Positions 21,055 through 33,539 of a stretch of 64,000 bases of DNA are shown one piece after another. The position numbers and the translations under genes were made by a program. The stretch comes from Desmodus rotundus (Eukaryota > Chordata > Mammalia > Chiroptera > Phyllostomidae). The notes below the pieces were generated by a model. It was given only the letters and a program-made list of their open reading frames with translations. It did no database searches and was not told where the DNA came from. The stretch's first letter is position 1. Each line of letters starts with the position of its first letter. The stretch is taken from positions 50,679,459 to 50,743,458 of the forward strand of contig NC_071392.1 of assembly GCF_022682495.2 (NCBI RefSeq). Direction: 5' to 3'.

Positions 21055-23689
21055 CAATCTATGTATATACACATATCTTTAAGTGATTCTATATGTAACA
21101 ATCTGTATACTAAATTAAGCATGAGTTCATTCCACTATCTCCAGCTCTAATCCATTACCTCATGATTATCCAGATCTTCCAGTTATATATCTGCAATGTC
21201 CCAACCAGTTGTGAAAAATCTGGCTCCCACCATCTGCCCTCCATTTACTCAATTTTTCAACTCCAATATACATTGGTAACAGTATCAGATTGTTGACTCA
21301 ACCCATGGGAAAGAACAACTAGAATACAGTTCTTATGTATGGCTCATTTTGCCTTTAGTCTTACAGACTCTACTTAGTAATAAAGTTACTTAGATCAGCG
21401 CCTTTCCCCTCCACTCCTGCAGTGAGGGTTTTTTCTCTTCACATTTTAATATAGTAAGATGCTCTTGTCAGAATCTGAATTCCTCACTTGTATCCCAAAC
21501 GACCTAAATAATTTTTTTAAATGTTGCATATATTAATGTTTACTCTTTGTGCTAAAAATTTCCATGGATTTTGACAAATGCATAGGTATGTGTCCACTAT
21601 TATATCATCATATATTGTCAGAACAGTTTTACTGCCCTAAAAATCCCTGTGCCTCATCCTATCCCAGAACCTTTGACAACTACTGACCATTTTACTGCCT
21701 GTACAGCTTTGCCTTTTCCAGAATGTCATAGAATGTGATCATACAGTCTCTGTTCTTTTTGTTGCTTAATAGCTCATTTCTTTTATTATTGAATAATATT
21801 CCATTGTACAGATATACCACAGATGTATTCACCTGTTGAAAGATATCTTCCAGCTTTTGATAATCATGAACAACTTTTCTGTAAACACAAGAATACAGGT
21901 CTTGTGTGGACATAAGTTTTCAACTAAATTGGGTATGATCTAGGTAAATACTTAGGAGTGTGATTGCTGGACTGATTGTAAGACTATGTTTAGCATTGTA
22001 TAAAACTGCCAAACTCTTCCAAAGCATCTGTACCATTTTCCATTCCCAATGGAAAGGAATGAGGATTTCTTTTGCTCTGCATTCTTACCCGTATTGCTGG
22101 TATTCATTACTGTGTATTTATTTAAATTTTAGCTTCTAATGGGTATTTAGTGGTTTTTCACTGTTGTTCTAATTTGCAATTTTCTAATCACATATAATGT
22201 TGAAAATATTTTTATATATTTATATGCCATTTATATGTCTTCTTTGATGAGGTGTTTGTTCAGATCCTTTGCCCATTTCTTAATTGGGTTTTTGTTTTCT
22301 TATTGTTGAGTTTTAGGAGCTGTTTGTATACTTTGGAAACAAGTCCTTTATCAGATATGTGTTTTCAAATATTTTATCCCATTCTGTGGCTATTCTTTTG
22401 ATTCTCTTAAAATTGCCTTTCAGAGCAGAAGTTTTAAATTTTAATAAGATGACATTTGCTTTCATGGATTTTGGGTTTGTTTTGTATCTAGAAACTTATC
22501 ATAAAATCCAAGGTCTCCAAAATTTTCTCCTATGTTTTCTCCTAGAAGTTTTATGGTATTGTGGTTTATACTTAGACCTACAATATATTTTTGGTTAATT
22601 TTCTGTGAAAGGTCTAAGGTTTATGTGTACAAATATTTATTTTTGCATGTAGATGTTCAGTTTTTTCAGCACATTTTGTTGAAAACACTATTCTTTTTTA
22701 TTCAATTGCCTTTTCTCTTTTATCAAAGATCAGTTGACTACTTCTGTGTGGGTACTTCTTGTCTCTTTATACTATACCACTTATTAGTGTGTTTGGTTTT
22801 TCATCAGTTCAATGCTGAATTCATCATTTTGGCTTTGTAATGAGTCTTGGAGTTGGTAGTGTCAACCCTCTGACAATCTTCTTTAGTATCATGTTGGCTA
22901 CTCTGGGTCTTTTGATTTTCCATATAAATTTTAGAATCTGTTAGTCTATATCCAAAATAGATTGATAGGATTTTGAGTGCAATTATGAATACATAAGCTG
23001 AATTTGGAAGAACTGACATCTCAACAATATTGTCTTCTTTTAATAACTATCTAGTAGTGTTTCGTTTTGGGGGTTATTATTATAAATGGTATTGTGTTGT
23101 TAACTTCAAATTCCAATTGTTCATTCCTGTTCTATATAAGAAAACAATTGACTTTTCTATATTAACTTGCCCTGCAAACTTGTTATATTCAGCTATTAGT
23201 AACAGGACTTAAAAAATGTTTTATAAAGAAATAAGTATATCATTTGTAAACAAAGATACTTTTATTTCTTCTCAATATGTACATCGTTTACTTTTTTTTT
23301 TTTTTTGGTCTTATTGTATTACCTTGGGCTTCCAGTACAATATTGACTAGAAATGGTGAGAGTGGATATTTTTACTTTTTATTTAATTAGGAGCAAAGCA
23401 CCTAATTTCTCATTATTACATATGATGTTAGCTGTAGGGTTTTTTTTTTTTTTTTGAGATGCTCTTTATTAAGTTAAGGAAGTTCCTGTCTATTCCTAGT
23501 CTGAAGAGTTTTTAAAAAATAAATGAATGGATGTTGGATGTTGTCAAATTGTTTTTCTTCATTTATTACTATGATTATATCATTTTTCTTCTTGTGTAAA
23601 CTTTATTATGGGAAATTTGAAGATAATGGAGTTAAAACCCATGAAAGTATGGGGGAAGGACTCCCAAGAGTTTTTTTAACTCTCAAGCT

Positions 23690-23945
23690 AGTCCATATTC
23701 AGCCTCCAGAAATGCATTAAAATTAACATTTTAGTTTTCCTACCTGTATACAGCTTCAGCAGCTTCTGTTCCTAGCAAGCTGGTCTCAGATGTGATTCCC
23801 TGTTTGCATCTTTCTGTCCAGATTTCAGGGTGGCAGTTTGCTTTGTGACCTTAGTTCTATGATGAGTCTAAAATCATTGAATTTTAGTTTGTTTGGATTT
23901 TTTCTTGTTTTGAAGATGAGAGTGGTGACTTCCATGCACTTTAAT
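23690..23945 (-). mobile_element. Old L1 3' UTR fragment
   Basis: The segment with GCAGCTTCTGTTCC, TTTGTGACCTTAGTTCT and GGTGACTTCCA is shared with 49470-49690 in the same orientation. It is typical of the 3' UTR of old mammalian L1 families. No ORF is expected. Confidence 0.55.
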
Positions 23946-24640
23946 TGTCAAAACTTAAACTAGAAGTTGATCTGAATCTCCTTTTTATGTCTATAGCTGG
24001 GCAACAAGATTTTCAAACCTTCCAGATCAGTCCCTACCACACAGCAGGTTTCATCCACGACTGTTTGTATGTCTTTCTATTCCCATTTACTCACTCTAAT
24101 ATTCTCTGTAAGCTTGTTGCTCTCGTTGATATATTTAGAATGATTATCACATTGTACACTTAAGAGGACCCTCCAGAGGTTTGAATCCGAGAAAACTTAT
24201 GTTCCTTGGTTCTTTAGTGTTGTTCTGACTATTCATGGAAAACAGTATAATTTTTACTACTCTACAGACCAACAAATGTCACAATAACATCCTCAGATCA
24301 GGATGGTCAGCGGTGGTGACTAATATGGGTAAAGTTGCATTTTGTCTTTTAATGCTTCTGCAATTCAAATTCTTTCTATCTCCATACCACTTAATACAGA
24401 TGTGTACAATTATGTTTCTCAGTTCAGTGAACTACCACCAGCCACACCAAATTACCATTAATAGTGTTACTTCTGAGAGATAGACTCTGCTAAATAGGTC
24501 TGAGATGACTACAATGGGAAAGAGTGGTAGAGCTGTTCTAGAGAGGTGAAAGGTTGTGTGTAAGTCAGTGGGCAACTTGGTAGCTCCCTGACTATTTGCT
24601 AGAAATTATATTGTTTCTCTCATGACATATGTTGGTAGAA
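23946..24640. other. Intergenic, no recognised feature
   Basis: Low-complexity AT-rich DNA with several chance ORFs under 110 codons. A worn L1 5' region belonging to L1-B is possible but not shown. Confidence 0.5.
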
Positions 24641-25623
24641 TAAATAATTGTACCATTATTGTCTTCTCCTTCCAATAATCTCATTCCACAAGCCTTTAAA
24701 TTAATGAAAATATTTTTCATGTTAATGAAAGGACAAGATAGACACAAAGATAAAACTCCAGAAGCAGGTATCAATAAAACAGAAATAAGTGATTTACCAG
24801 AAAAAAAGAAGTTCAAAATAATAGTCATAAAGTCACTCACTAAAGTCAGAAGAATAATGCATGAATAAAGTGTAATTTCAACAAAGAGATAGAATATATA
24901 AAAAAGCAGCAAATGGAAATTATAAAGTTGAAGAATACAATAGCTAGACTGAAAAAGTCAATAGTGGTATTTGACAGTAGACTATATTAAGCAGAAGAAA
25001 TAATCAGCAAACTTGAAGGTAGTGCAGTGGAATTCATCCAATCATAGGAACAAAAATTTTAAAAAATGAAAAAAATTGAAGAACTTAACAGATTATGAAA
25101 TAGCATCAAACATACCAGTATATGCATTATGTGGGGTGCCAGAAGGATGATACAGAGAGAAAGGGGCAGAAAGTTTATCCAAAAAATAATGGCTGAAAAC
25201 TTCCCTAACCTGGAAAAAGAAACATTCCATTCCAAGAATCCCAGAAAGTTCCAAAAAAAAAAAAAATGAATACAAAAAACCTACACCAAGACACATTATA
25301 ATGAAACAATCAAAAGTTAAACATAAGGAAGAGAATCTTACAAGCAGCAAGGGAAAATACTTGTTAAGTACATGGAACCCTTTAGATAAACTACCTTTAG
25401 ATAAATATGCTTGATAAACTATCAGCATATTTTTCAACAGAAACTCTGCAGACCAGAAGAAAAAGGCATAGTATATTCAACGTGCTGAAAATAATTCAAC
25501 TAAAAATACTCTACTTGGTAAAGCTGTCATTCAGAATTGAAGGAGAGATAAAGAGTTTTCCAAATAAGCAAAGCTAAAGGAGTTCATCACCACTAGAGTG
25601 GCATTACAAGAAATGTTAAAGGG

Positions 25624-25819
25624 CCTGGGCTAGTGGAGCTCAGTTGGTTGAAACATCGTCCCATGACTGAAATATTGTGGGTTCAATTTCCAGTCCAGAT
25701 ACATACTAGGTTGTGGATTTGATTGCTCTCACATTGATGTATCTCTCTTTCCCTTCCTCCCCTTCTTTTTTTCTAAAAGCAATGAAAAATAGTCTTTCAG
25801 TGAGGATTAAAAAAGTAAA
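25624..25819 (+). mobile_element. Older diverged Ves-like SINE
   Basis: A worn tRNA-derived SINE: head GGGCTAGTGGAGCTCAGTTGG, B-box-like GGTTCAATTTCC, then a CTCTCTTTCCC stretch. Flanking 16-bp repeats, AAGAAATGTTAAAGGG (25608-25623) and AAGAAATATTTAAGGG (25820-25835), differ at two sites. The host sequence is the end of L1-B ORF1. Confidence 0.8.
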
Positions 25820-28034
25820 AAGAAATATTTAAGGGAGTTATTCCAGCTGAAAAGAAAGATACTAATTAGTAACACAAAACCATGAAAGTATAAATCTCAT
25901 AGATAAAAGTAAATATATATTTAAATTCAGAATACTATAATGTTATGATGGGTAAATCACATAAATCTAGCATAAAGGTTAAAAGATAAAAGTACTTAAC
26001 AGGATTAAACTACAATAATCTGTTAATGGGTATATAAGGTAAAGAGATGTGGATTGTGACATCAAACACATAAAATGTGGGAAGTGAAAGTAAAAATGTA
26101 GTTCTTAAGTATGCATGTGAAGTTATCATCAACTTAAAACAATTATAAATATAAAATGTTTTATGTAAGCCTCATAATAACTGCAAAGCAAAAAGCCTAT
26201 AGTAGATACATAAACAATAAGAGAAGGAATGTAAGCAATATGACTACAGAAAATCATCAAATCACAAAGGAAAATAGCAAGAAAAGAAGAAAGGAATAAA
26301 GTAATTACAAAACAATGAACAAAAGGGCAATAGTAATTTCACACTTATCAATAATAACTTTAAATGTACATGGGCTAAATTATTCAATGAAAAGAAGTAG
26401 GGTAGCTGAATTGATTAAAAAACTAAGACCCAGCTATATGCTACCTTCAAGAGACTCACTTCAGCTTTAAAAATACAACAGAACAAAATTTAAGGGATGG
26501 AAAATATATTCCATGCAAATGGGTGGTGAAAGAAAGTGGGGGTAGCTAAATTTATATCAGACAAATTAAACTTCAGGCCAAAATTGTAATAAGAGAAATA
26601 TAGATAATTATATAATGATGAAGGGGTCCATATAACAAGAGGATAAAAATTTGCAAATATTTATGCATTTAACATAGAAGCATCTAAATATATACAGCAA
26701 AAATTAACCACCAGAAACAAGAAATAGACTGCAGTAAAATAATAGTAGGGGACTTCAATACCCCATTTTCAATAATGGATAAATCACATAGGCAAAAAAT
26801 ATATATAAGGAAACATTAGATTTGAACTACACATTAGACCAGATAATACACTGAACAGAAATTCACAGAGCATTCAATAGCATCAGAATACACATATGTG
26901 GGGCCACAAAACAAATCTCAGTAAATTTAGGTATATTGAAATCATATCAAACATTTTTTCCAACCACAATTATATGAAACTAGAAATCAATTACAGGAAG
27001 AAGACTGGAAAATTCACAAATATGTGGAGATTAAATAACATGTGACTGAACAACCAATGGGTCAAAAAAGAAATCAACGCAGAAATTTTTTTAAAAATCA
27101 AGAAAAAATGAAAATGGAAATAAGGCATACCAAAAGTTATGACATGCAGCTAATTCTGTTCTAAGAAAAAAGGTTCACGAGCTCCAGGATGATAGTAGAG
27201 TAGGAGGAAGCTACACTAACCTCATCCTAGGGCCAAACTGGAATTACAACTAAATGATAGAAAAATCATAATCCACTGAACACTAGCTGGAGAAAAGTCT
27301 TATAACCAAAGACATATGAAAGAAACCACATCACCACAAAGAGACTGGTAGGAAGTGTGGAGGTGCGAGAGGGCTGACTGGGCTCCCATGGGTGGCAGCT
27401 GAAATGCTAGAAGGATATATCAGCAGCGGTGTATGTGGGGGGGGTGTTCCTCCTGAGAAGTGTAGGGTCTAAATACCATGTTGGCTTTCCCACCCTAGAG
27501 CACCAGAACTAAGAAAAGAATCCAAATAACATTTGGCTGTGAAAACAGCAGGATTTCTGTCCACCAGGGAGAGATGGCTAGAGAAGCAGAGACCCTCTTA
27601 AAGGACAAATATATAAATTCTGTTTGCAGCCACTTACCCTGTGCTACAGCAAAAGGAAGCCAGAGCAGACTAGGGACATGTGAGGAGAGTCTGGGGTTGG
27701 TGGCTTTGTGGAGAGCTGAAGCATCAGCCAGCAGGATCCCTGTGCTGGGTCATTCCCCACTCCTCTCCATATGACATCAGACAGTGGGGAAGCAATAGCC
27801 CCACCCGGAGGAATCTCTCTCATACCACTCTTAAGCCAGGCTGCTGAGGAATACAGCTGGAGGCACTTTCACTGTTTAGGATTAACAGAAAGCATGCTGG
27901 TAGAAGCAGATCTCTGGAAGCTTTGAGACTTTGGCTGGCCCTCCCCCAGTCCTGGTGGTGGTATAAGCAGGCATTGGTGTGCAGCCTGGTTGCAGAGCAG
28001 CAAAAAGGAAAAAGGATTTTTAAAAAATGAGGAG

Positions 28035-28590
28035 AATCCACTGGGATTATACCTTAAGAATCCTGAAACACTAGTTCAAAAGTACCTATGCACCTCAATG
28101 TTCGGAGCAGTGGTATTTACAATTGCCAAGTGCTGGAAACAGGCTAAGTGCCCATCAGTAAATGAGTGGATCAAGAAACTGAGGTACATTTACACAATGG
28201 AAAACTATGCAGCAGAAAGAAAGAAGGAACTCCTACTCTTCATGACAGCATGGATGGAGCTGGAACGTATTATGCTAAGTGAAATAAGCCAGGCAGTGGA
28301 AGACAAATACCATATGATCTCACATATAAGTGGAACCTAATCAACAAAACAAATAGGTGAGCAAAGTAGGATCAGAGAGATGGAAATAAAGAACAAACTG
28401 GCAGTGACCAGAGGTGAGGGAGAGGAGATAATAGCGGAAAGAAAGGGAAGGGTCAAGTTAAGGAACATGTATAAAGGACCCAAGGACAAAGACAATGGGG
28501 TGGGGGGAGGATTGAATGTGGGAAGTGGGGGGCGGGCAGGGCAGGGGAGAGTAACAGGGGAAGATGGGGACAATAGCAACTAACAATACA
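28035..28590 (+). mobile_element. 5'-truncated L1 3' end nested in L1-C
   Basis: The ORF2 C-terminal domain (frame 27990-28340, motif NEWIKKLRYIYTMENYAAERK) is followed by a G-rich 3' UTR and an A/T tail, all within the 5' UTR/ORF1 junction of L1-C. The flanks TTTTAAAAAATGAGGAG and TTTTTTAAATTAGGAG look like an imperfect TSD. Confidence 0.75.
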
Positions 28591-29140
28591 ATTTTTTAAA
28601 TTAGGAGTACATAACAACCTTCGGGACAACATTAAGCATAACAATATTCACATAATGGGAATACCAGAAGGAGAAGAAAGTGAGCAAAAAATCAAGAACC
28701 TATTTGAAGAAGTAATGTCTGAAAAATTCCCTAACCTGGTGAAGGAAAAAGACACACATGTCCAGGAAGTGCAGAGAGTCCCAAACAATATGGACCCAAG
28801 AGGCCCATGCTAAGACAGATCATAATTAAAATTACAAAGGTTAAAGATAAAGAGAGAATTTTAAAAGCTGCAAGAGAAAAGCAGTTAGTTACCTACAAGG
28901 GAGCTTCCATTAGACCATTAGACTATCAACTGATTTCTCAACAAAAACAATTCAGGGCAGAAGTGATGGGCATGAAACATTTAAGGTGATGAAAAGCAAG
29001 GACCTACAACAGAAGCTACCTTACCCAGCAAGGCTGTCATTTAAAATAGAAGGAGAAATAAAGATCTTCCTAGACAAGAAAAAGCTAAAGGAATTTGTTA
29101 ACACCAAACTAGTATTGCAACAAATGTGAAAAGGCTTGCT

Positions 29141-29281
29141 AGAAAAGGAGGAAGAGGAAGTGGAAGAAGAAGAAGGAGAAGGAGGAGGAGGAGGAGAAGG
29201 AAAAGAAGAAGGAGAAGAAGGAGAAGGAGAAAAGGAGAAGAAAAAGAAGAAGAAGAGGAAGAAGAAGAAGAAAAAGGAAAA
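29141..29281 (+). repeat. Polypurine (GAA/GGA)n tract
   Basis: About 140 bases of AGG, AGA and GAA triplets on the plus strand, interrupted by one T at 29161; 29162-29281 is pure purine. Such mirror-rich purine runs can form triplex (H-DNA) structures. It bridges the ORF1 end and the reverse transcriptase start of L1-C. Confidence 0.95.
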
Positions 29282-32200
29282 CCTGGGAGGAAAAATCATA
29301 AAATGGCACACAAAAGTGCTGGACTGGATGGCTTCACAGGCAAATTTTACAAAACATTTAGGGAAGAGCTAACACTTATCCTTCTTAAACTATTCCAAAA
29401 AATTCAAGGAGAAGGAAGACCCCCAAATTCTTTTTATGAGGCCAGCATTATCCTAATTCCAAGACCAGATGAAGACATTACAAAGAAAGAAATTTAAAGT
29501 CAATATCCCTGATGAACAAAGATATTAAATCCTCAACAAAATATTAGCAAAGTAAATACAGCAATATATCAAAAACTCATACACCACAATCAAGTGAGAG
29601 TTATTCTGGGAATGCAAGATTGGCACAACATTGACAAATCAATAAATGTGATTCACCACATAAAAAAATGAAGGATAAAAACCACATGGCCATATAAATA
29701 GGTGTAGAAAAAGTGTTTGATAAAACCCAGCACCCATTTATGATAAGAACTCTCAGCAAAGTGGGAATTGAGGGAACATACCTAAATACAATAAAAGACA
29801 TATGTAACAAACCCACTGCCAGCATCATTTTTAACCAGCAAAAACTGCAAGCATTCCCCTTAAGATCAGGAGCAAGACAGGAATGTTGGCTTTTACCTTT
29901 CTTATTCAACATAGTACTGGAAGTCCTAGCCATAGCAATCAGACAAGAAGAAAAATTAAAAGGTGTTCAAATTGGAAAGGAAGAAGTAAAACTGTCTTTC
30001 TTTGTAGATGGCATGATACTGTACATAGACACCCTAAAGATTCCACCAAGAAACTGATAGAACTGGTCAATGAATTCAGTAAAGTAGCAGTTTACAAATT
30101 AATATGCAAATATCAGTTGCATTTTTATGCCAATAATAAACTATCAGAAAGAGAAATTAAGAAAACAATCCCATTCAAAGAATTTAAGATACCTAAAAAA
30201 ACAATTTAACCAAGGATGTAAAAGGACTGTATTTGGAAAATTAAGACACTGAAGAAAGAAATTAAAGAAGATATGAATAAGTGGAAACACACACAATGTT
30301 CATGGATGGAAGAATTAACATCATTAAAATATCCATACTACCCAAAGCAACTTATAGATTCAATACAATTCTTATCAAGATACCAATGACACATTTAATA
30401 GAACTGGAACAAATTTTCAAAACTTTATATGGAACCACAAAAGGACCCAAATAATAACAGCAATCTTGAGGAAGAAGTACTAAGTTGGAAGATTATGATA
30501 CCTAATATCAAACTACACTATAAGGCCATAGTAATCAAAACAGCATGGTACTGGCATAAAAATAGACACATCAATCAATGGAACAGAAGAGAGAGCCCAA
30601 AAATAAACCCATGTCTTTATAGTTAATTAATATTTGATGGAGGAAGCAAGCATATACAATAAGCTAAAGATAGTTTATTCCATAAATGGAGTGAGGAAAA
30701 TTGGACGGATATATGCACAAAAATGAAACTAGACCACATTTTTATACCACACACAAGAATAAATTCAAAATGGATTAAACTCAAAAGGTTACAACGAGAA
30801 CCATAAAAATTCTAGAAGAAAACATAGGCAGTAAAATCTCTGACATTGCTCAAAGGAATATGTTTTTTTCTAGTATATCTCCCCAAGCAAGTGAAACAAG
30901 AGAAAAAAACAAATGGGACTACATCAAACTAAAAAGTTTTTGTTCAAGAATGGAAACCATCAATAAAATAGAAGACAGTTCACTGAATGGGAGGACATAT
31001 TCACCAATAGAGTTGATAAGGGGTCAATATCCAAAATTTATATAGAACTTTTAAAACTCAACACCAAAAACACCAAACAATTTAATTAAAAATGGGCTAA
31101 GAGCCTGAATAAACACCTCTTCAAAGAGAGCGTACTTATGGCCAATGTCACTAATCATCAGAGAAATGCAAATTAAAAATGCAATGAGATATCACCTCAC
31201 ATGTCACATATGTGGAATCTAATGAACAAACTGAACTAACAAGCAATATAGACACAGACTCATAGATAGAGAGCAAGGTGACAGCTCTGGGCAGAGGGAG
31301 TTAAAGGGTTGAGGGACCAAGCAAAAAGGAAAAAAGGACTCAGTACTTTGAGAACAGTGTGATTTGGGAAGGGGAGGATAAGGGAAGTAAATGGTAATGG
31401 AAAATACAATAAAAATGAAAAAAAACTTCATAGATAACTACCTATGTTCAGCAAAAAGAAAGAACTAAACACAAAACCAAATGTACACTTCAAGACACTA
31501 GAAAAAGAGCAAACTAAGCCCCAAATTAGTAGGAAGAAAGAAATAGCAAAGATCATATCAAAAATAAACAAAATAGAGACTAAAAAGACAATAGAAAAGA
31601 TCAACTAAACTAAGAAATGCTTTTCTTTGAAAAGATTAAATAGATAAACTTTTGCTAAACTTTGAAGAAAAAAAGAGGAGACTCAAATAAAACAAGAAAG
31701 GTAAAGAGAGACATTACAACTAATACCACAGAAATACAAAGATTCTTGCGAGACCACTATGACTAACTTTATATGCTAATAAATTAGAAATCTAAAAGAA
31801 ATGAATAAGTTCCTAGAAATACACAACCTACCAAGATTGAATCTGAAAGATTCTCTATTTGAGAAAATAGAAAATCTAAATAGACCAATTACTACTAAAG
31901 AGATTGACCTGGTAATCAGAAACCTTCCACAAACAAAAGCCCAGGACCAGATGGATTTTCTTGTGAATTCTTCCAAACATTTGAAGAATAATTAATAACA
32001 ATCCTTTTCAAACTCTGCCAAAAAATAAAAGGGAGGGAATACTTCTAAACTCATTTTTAACAGGCCATTATTACACCAATCCTAAAACCAAGCAAAGATA
32101 CTATAAGAAAAGAAAATTTCAGACCACTATTTCTGATAAACAAAGACACAAAATAGTAGTCAACCAAATCAACAATACATAAAAAGAATTATACAACATA

Positions 32201-33539
32201 ATCAAGTGAGATTTATTCCAGAGAGGCAAGTATGATTCAACATCTGCAATGCATTGCTATATACCACATTCACAAAATAAAACATAAAAATCAAATGACT
32301 GTCTCAATACATGCATAAAAGGCATTGGCAAAATGCAACATCCATTTATGATAAAAACTCTCAACAAATTTGGAATAGAGGGGCAATATAAACATAATAA
32401 AGGCTATATATGACAATCCCACAGGTAACATTCTCAACAGAGAAAAGCTGAAAGCTTTTTTTCCTCAGATCAGAAACACAACAAGGATGCCCACTCTCAT
32501 CACTTATTCAACATAGCCCTGGAAGTCCAAACCACAGCAATTATGGTAGAACAAAAATAAAAGTCATTCATCAAAAAGGAAAAGTAAAATTGTTTGTTTG
32601 CAGATATCATGATACGGAAAACCCTAAGGATGCCACCAAACACTGTTAAATTTATCAATGATTAAGTAAAGTTGCAAGATAAAAAAATCAATTTACAAAA
32701 ATCTGTTTGTATATCTATATACCAGTAACACGCTATAAGAAAGAGAAATCAAAAACACAATCCATTTACAATGCAACAAAAAGAATAAAGTACCTAGGAA
32801 TAAATTTAACCAAAAAGGTTAAGAAATCTATACACTGAAAAGTTTAAGACATTCATAAAAAAATTGAAGATGACACAAATACATGGAAAGATATTCTGTG
32901 CTTATGTATTGGAAGACTTAACATTGTTAAATGTCTATACAATCCAAAGCTATTTACAGATTCACTGCAATCCCTATCAAAATTCCAATGGTATTTTTCA
33001 CAGAAGTAGTAAAAACAATTCTAAGATTTGTATTGAACCACAAAAGACTCTGAATAGCCAAAACAATCTTTAAAAAGAACAAAGACAGGGACCTTACACT
33101 TCCCTGATTTCAAATGATATTACAAAGTTATTAGAATCAAACAAGTGTGATATTGTCATAAAGAGACATATACATCCATGGACTAGAATAGAGAGCCTAT
33201 AAATAAATTCATGTATATATGGTAAATTAATTTATGATAAAGAAGTCAAGACTATACAATGGGGAAAGAATAATCTAATAATCCAATTTTGTTGGATTTA
33301 ACAAGAAAAGCAAAGGCAACAAGAACAAAAATAAACAAGTAGAAATACAGATTAAAAAGCTTATGTATAGCAAAAAATATCTACCAACAAAATGAAGAGC
33401 ACACTGCCAAATAGGACAAAATATTTGAAAAACACATATCTGATAAGAGGTTAACATCCATAACACACAAAAATATATCACAACAGCAAAAACTAACATC
33501 TCCTAAATAATCCAATTAAGAAATGGGCAAAAAACTGAA

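Larger units (their letters stand above)
19670..23605 (-). mobile_element. Old L1M-type LINE-1, 3' UTR and most of ORF2
   Basis: Minus-strand order: 3' UTR (about 19670-21700, with the motif GTTGTCATGTCTCCTTAG at 20171-20188, typical of old mammalian L1s), then the ORF2 C-terminal domain (21692-21913), and further upstream ORF2 parts to the reverse transcriptase near 23605. The frames are heavily broken and A/T runs have grown (23292-23306 and 23440-23456). A SINE (19962-20164) sits in the 3' UTR. This is among the oldest elements in the window. Confidence 0.82.
27178..31428 (+). mobile_element. L1-C, composite L1 lacking the endonuclease domain
   Basis: It starts with an L1 5' UTR (27178-28034) similar to that of L1-D at 39846. 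The ORF1 RRM and C-terminal domain follow (28596-29130, including 28807-28989), then a purine microsatellite (29141-29281). The next L1 sequence is the reverse transcriptase N-terminus (29282 on, motif [17 protein letters not shown]) and the rest of ORF2 to about 31200. A G-rich 3' UTR ends in AATAAAAATG near 31417. The ORF1 N-terminus and the ORF2 endonuclease are missing. The RT active-site region near 30000 reads FFVDG, so the FADD box is mutated. A foreign L1 3' end is nested at 28035-28590. Confidence 0.8.

Noticed and set aside
29126..29497. 123-codon ORF with a long arginine/lysine tract
   Set aside because: The basic tract is just the translated GAA/GGA microsatellite, joined to an RT fragment downstream. 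Not a basic nuclear protein.
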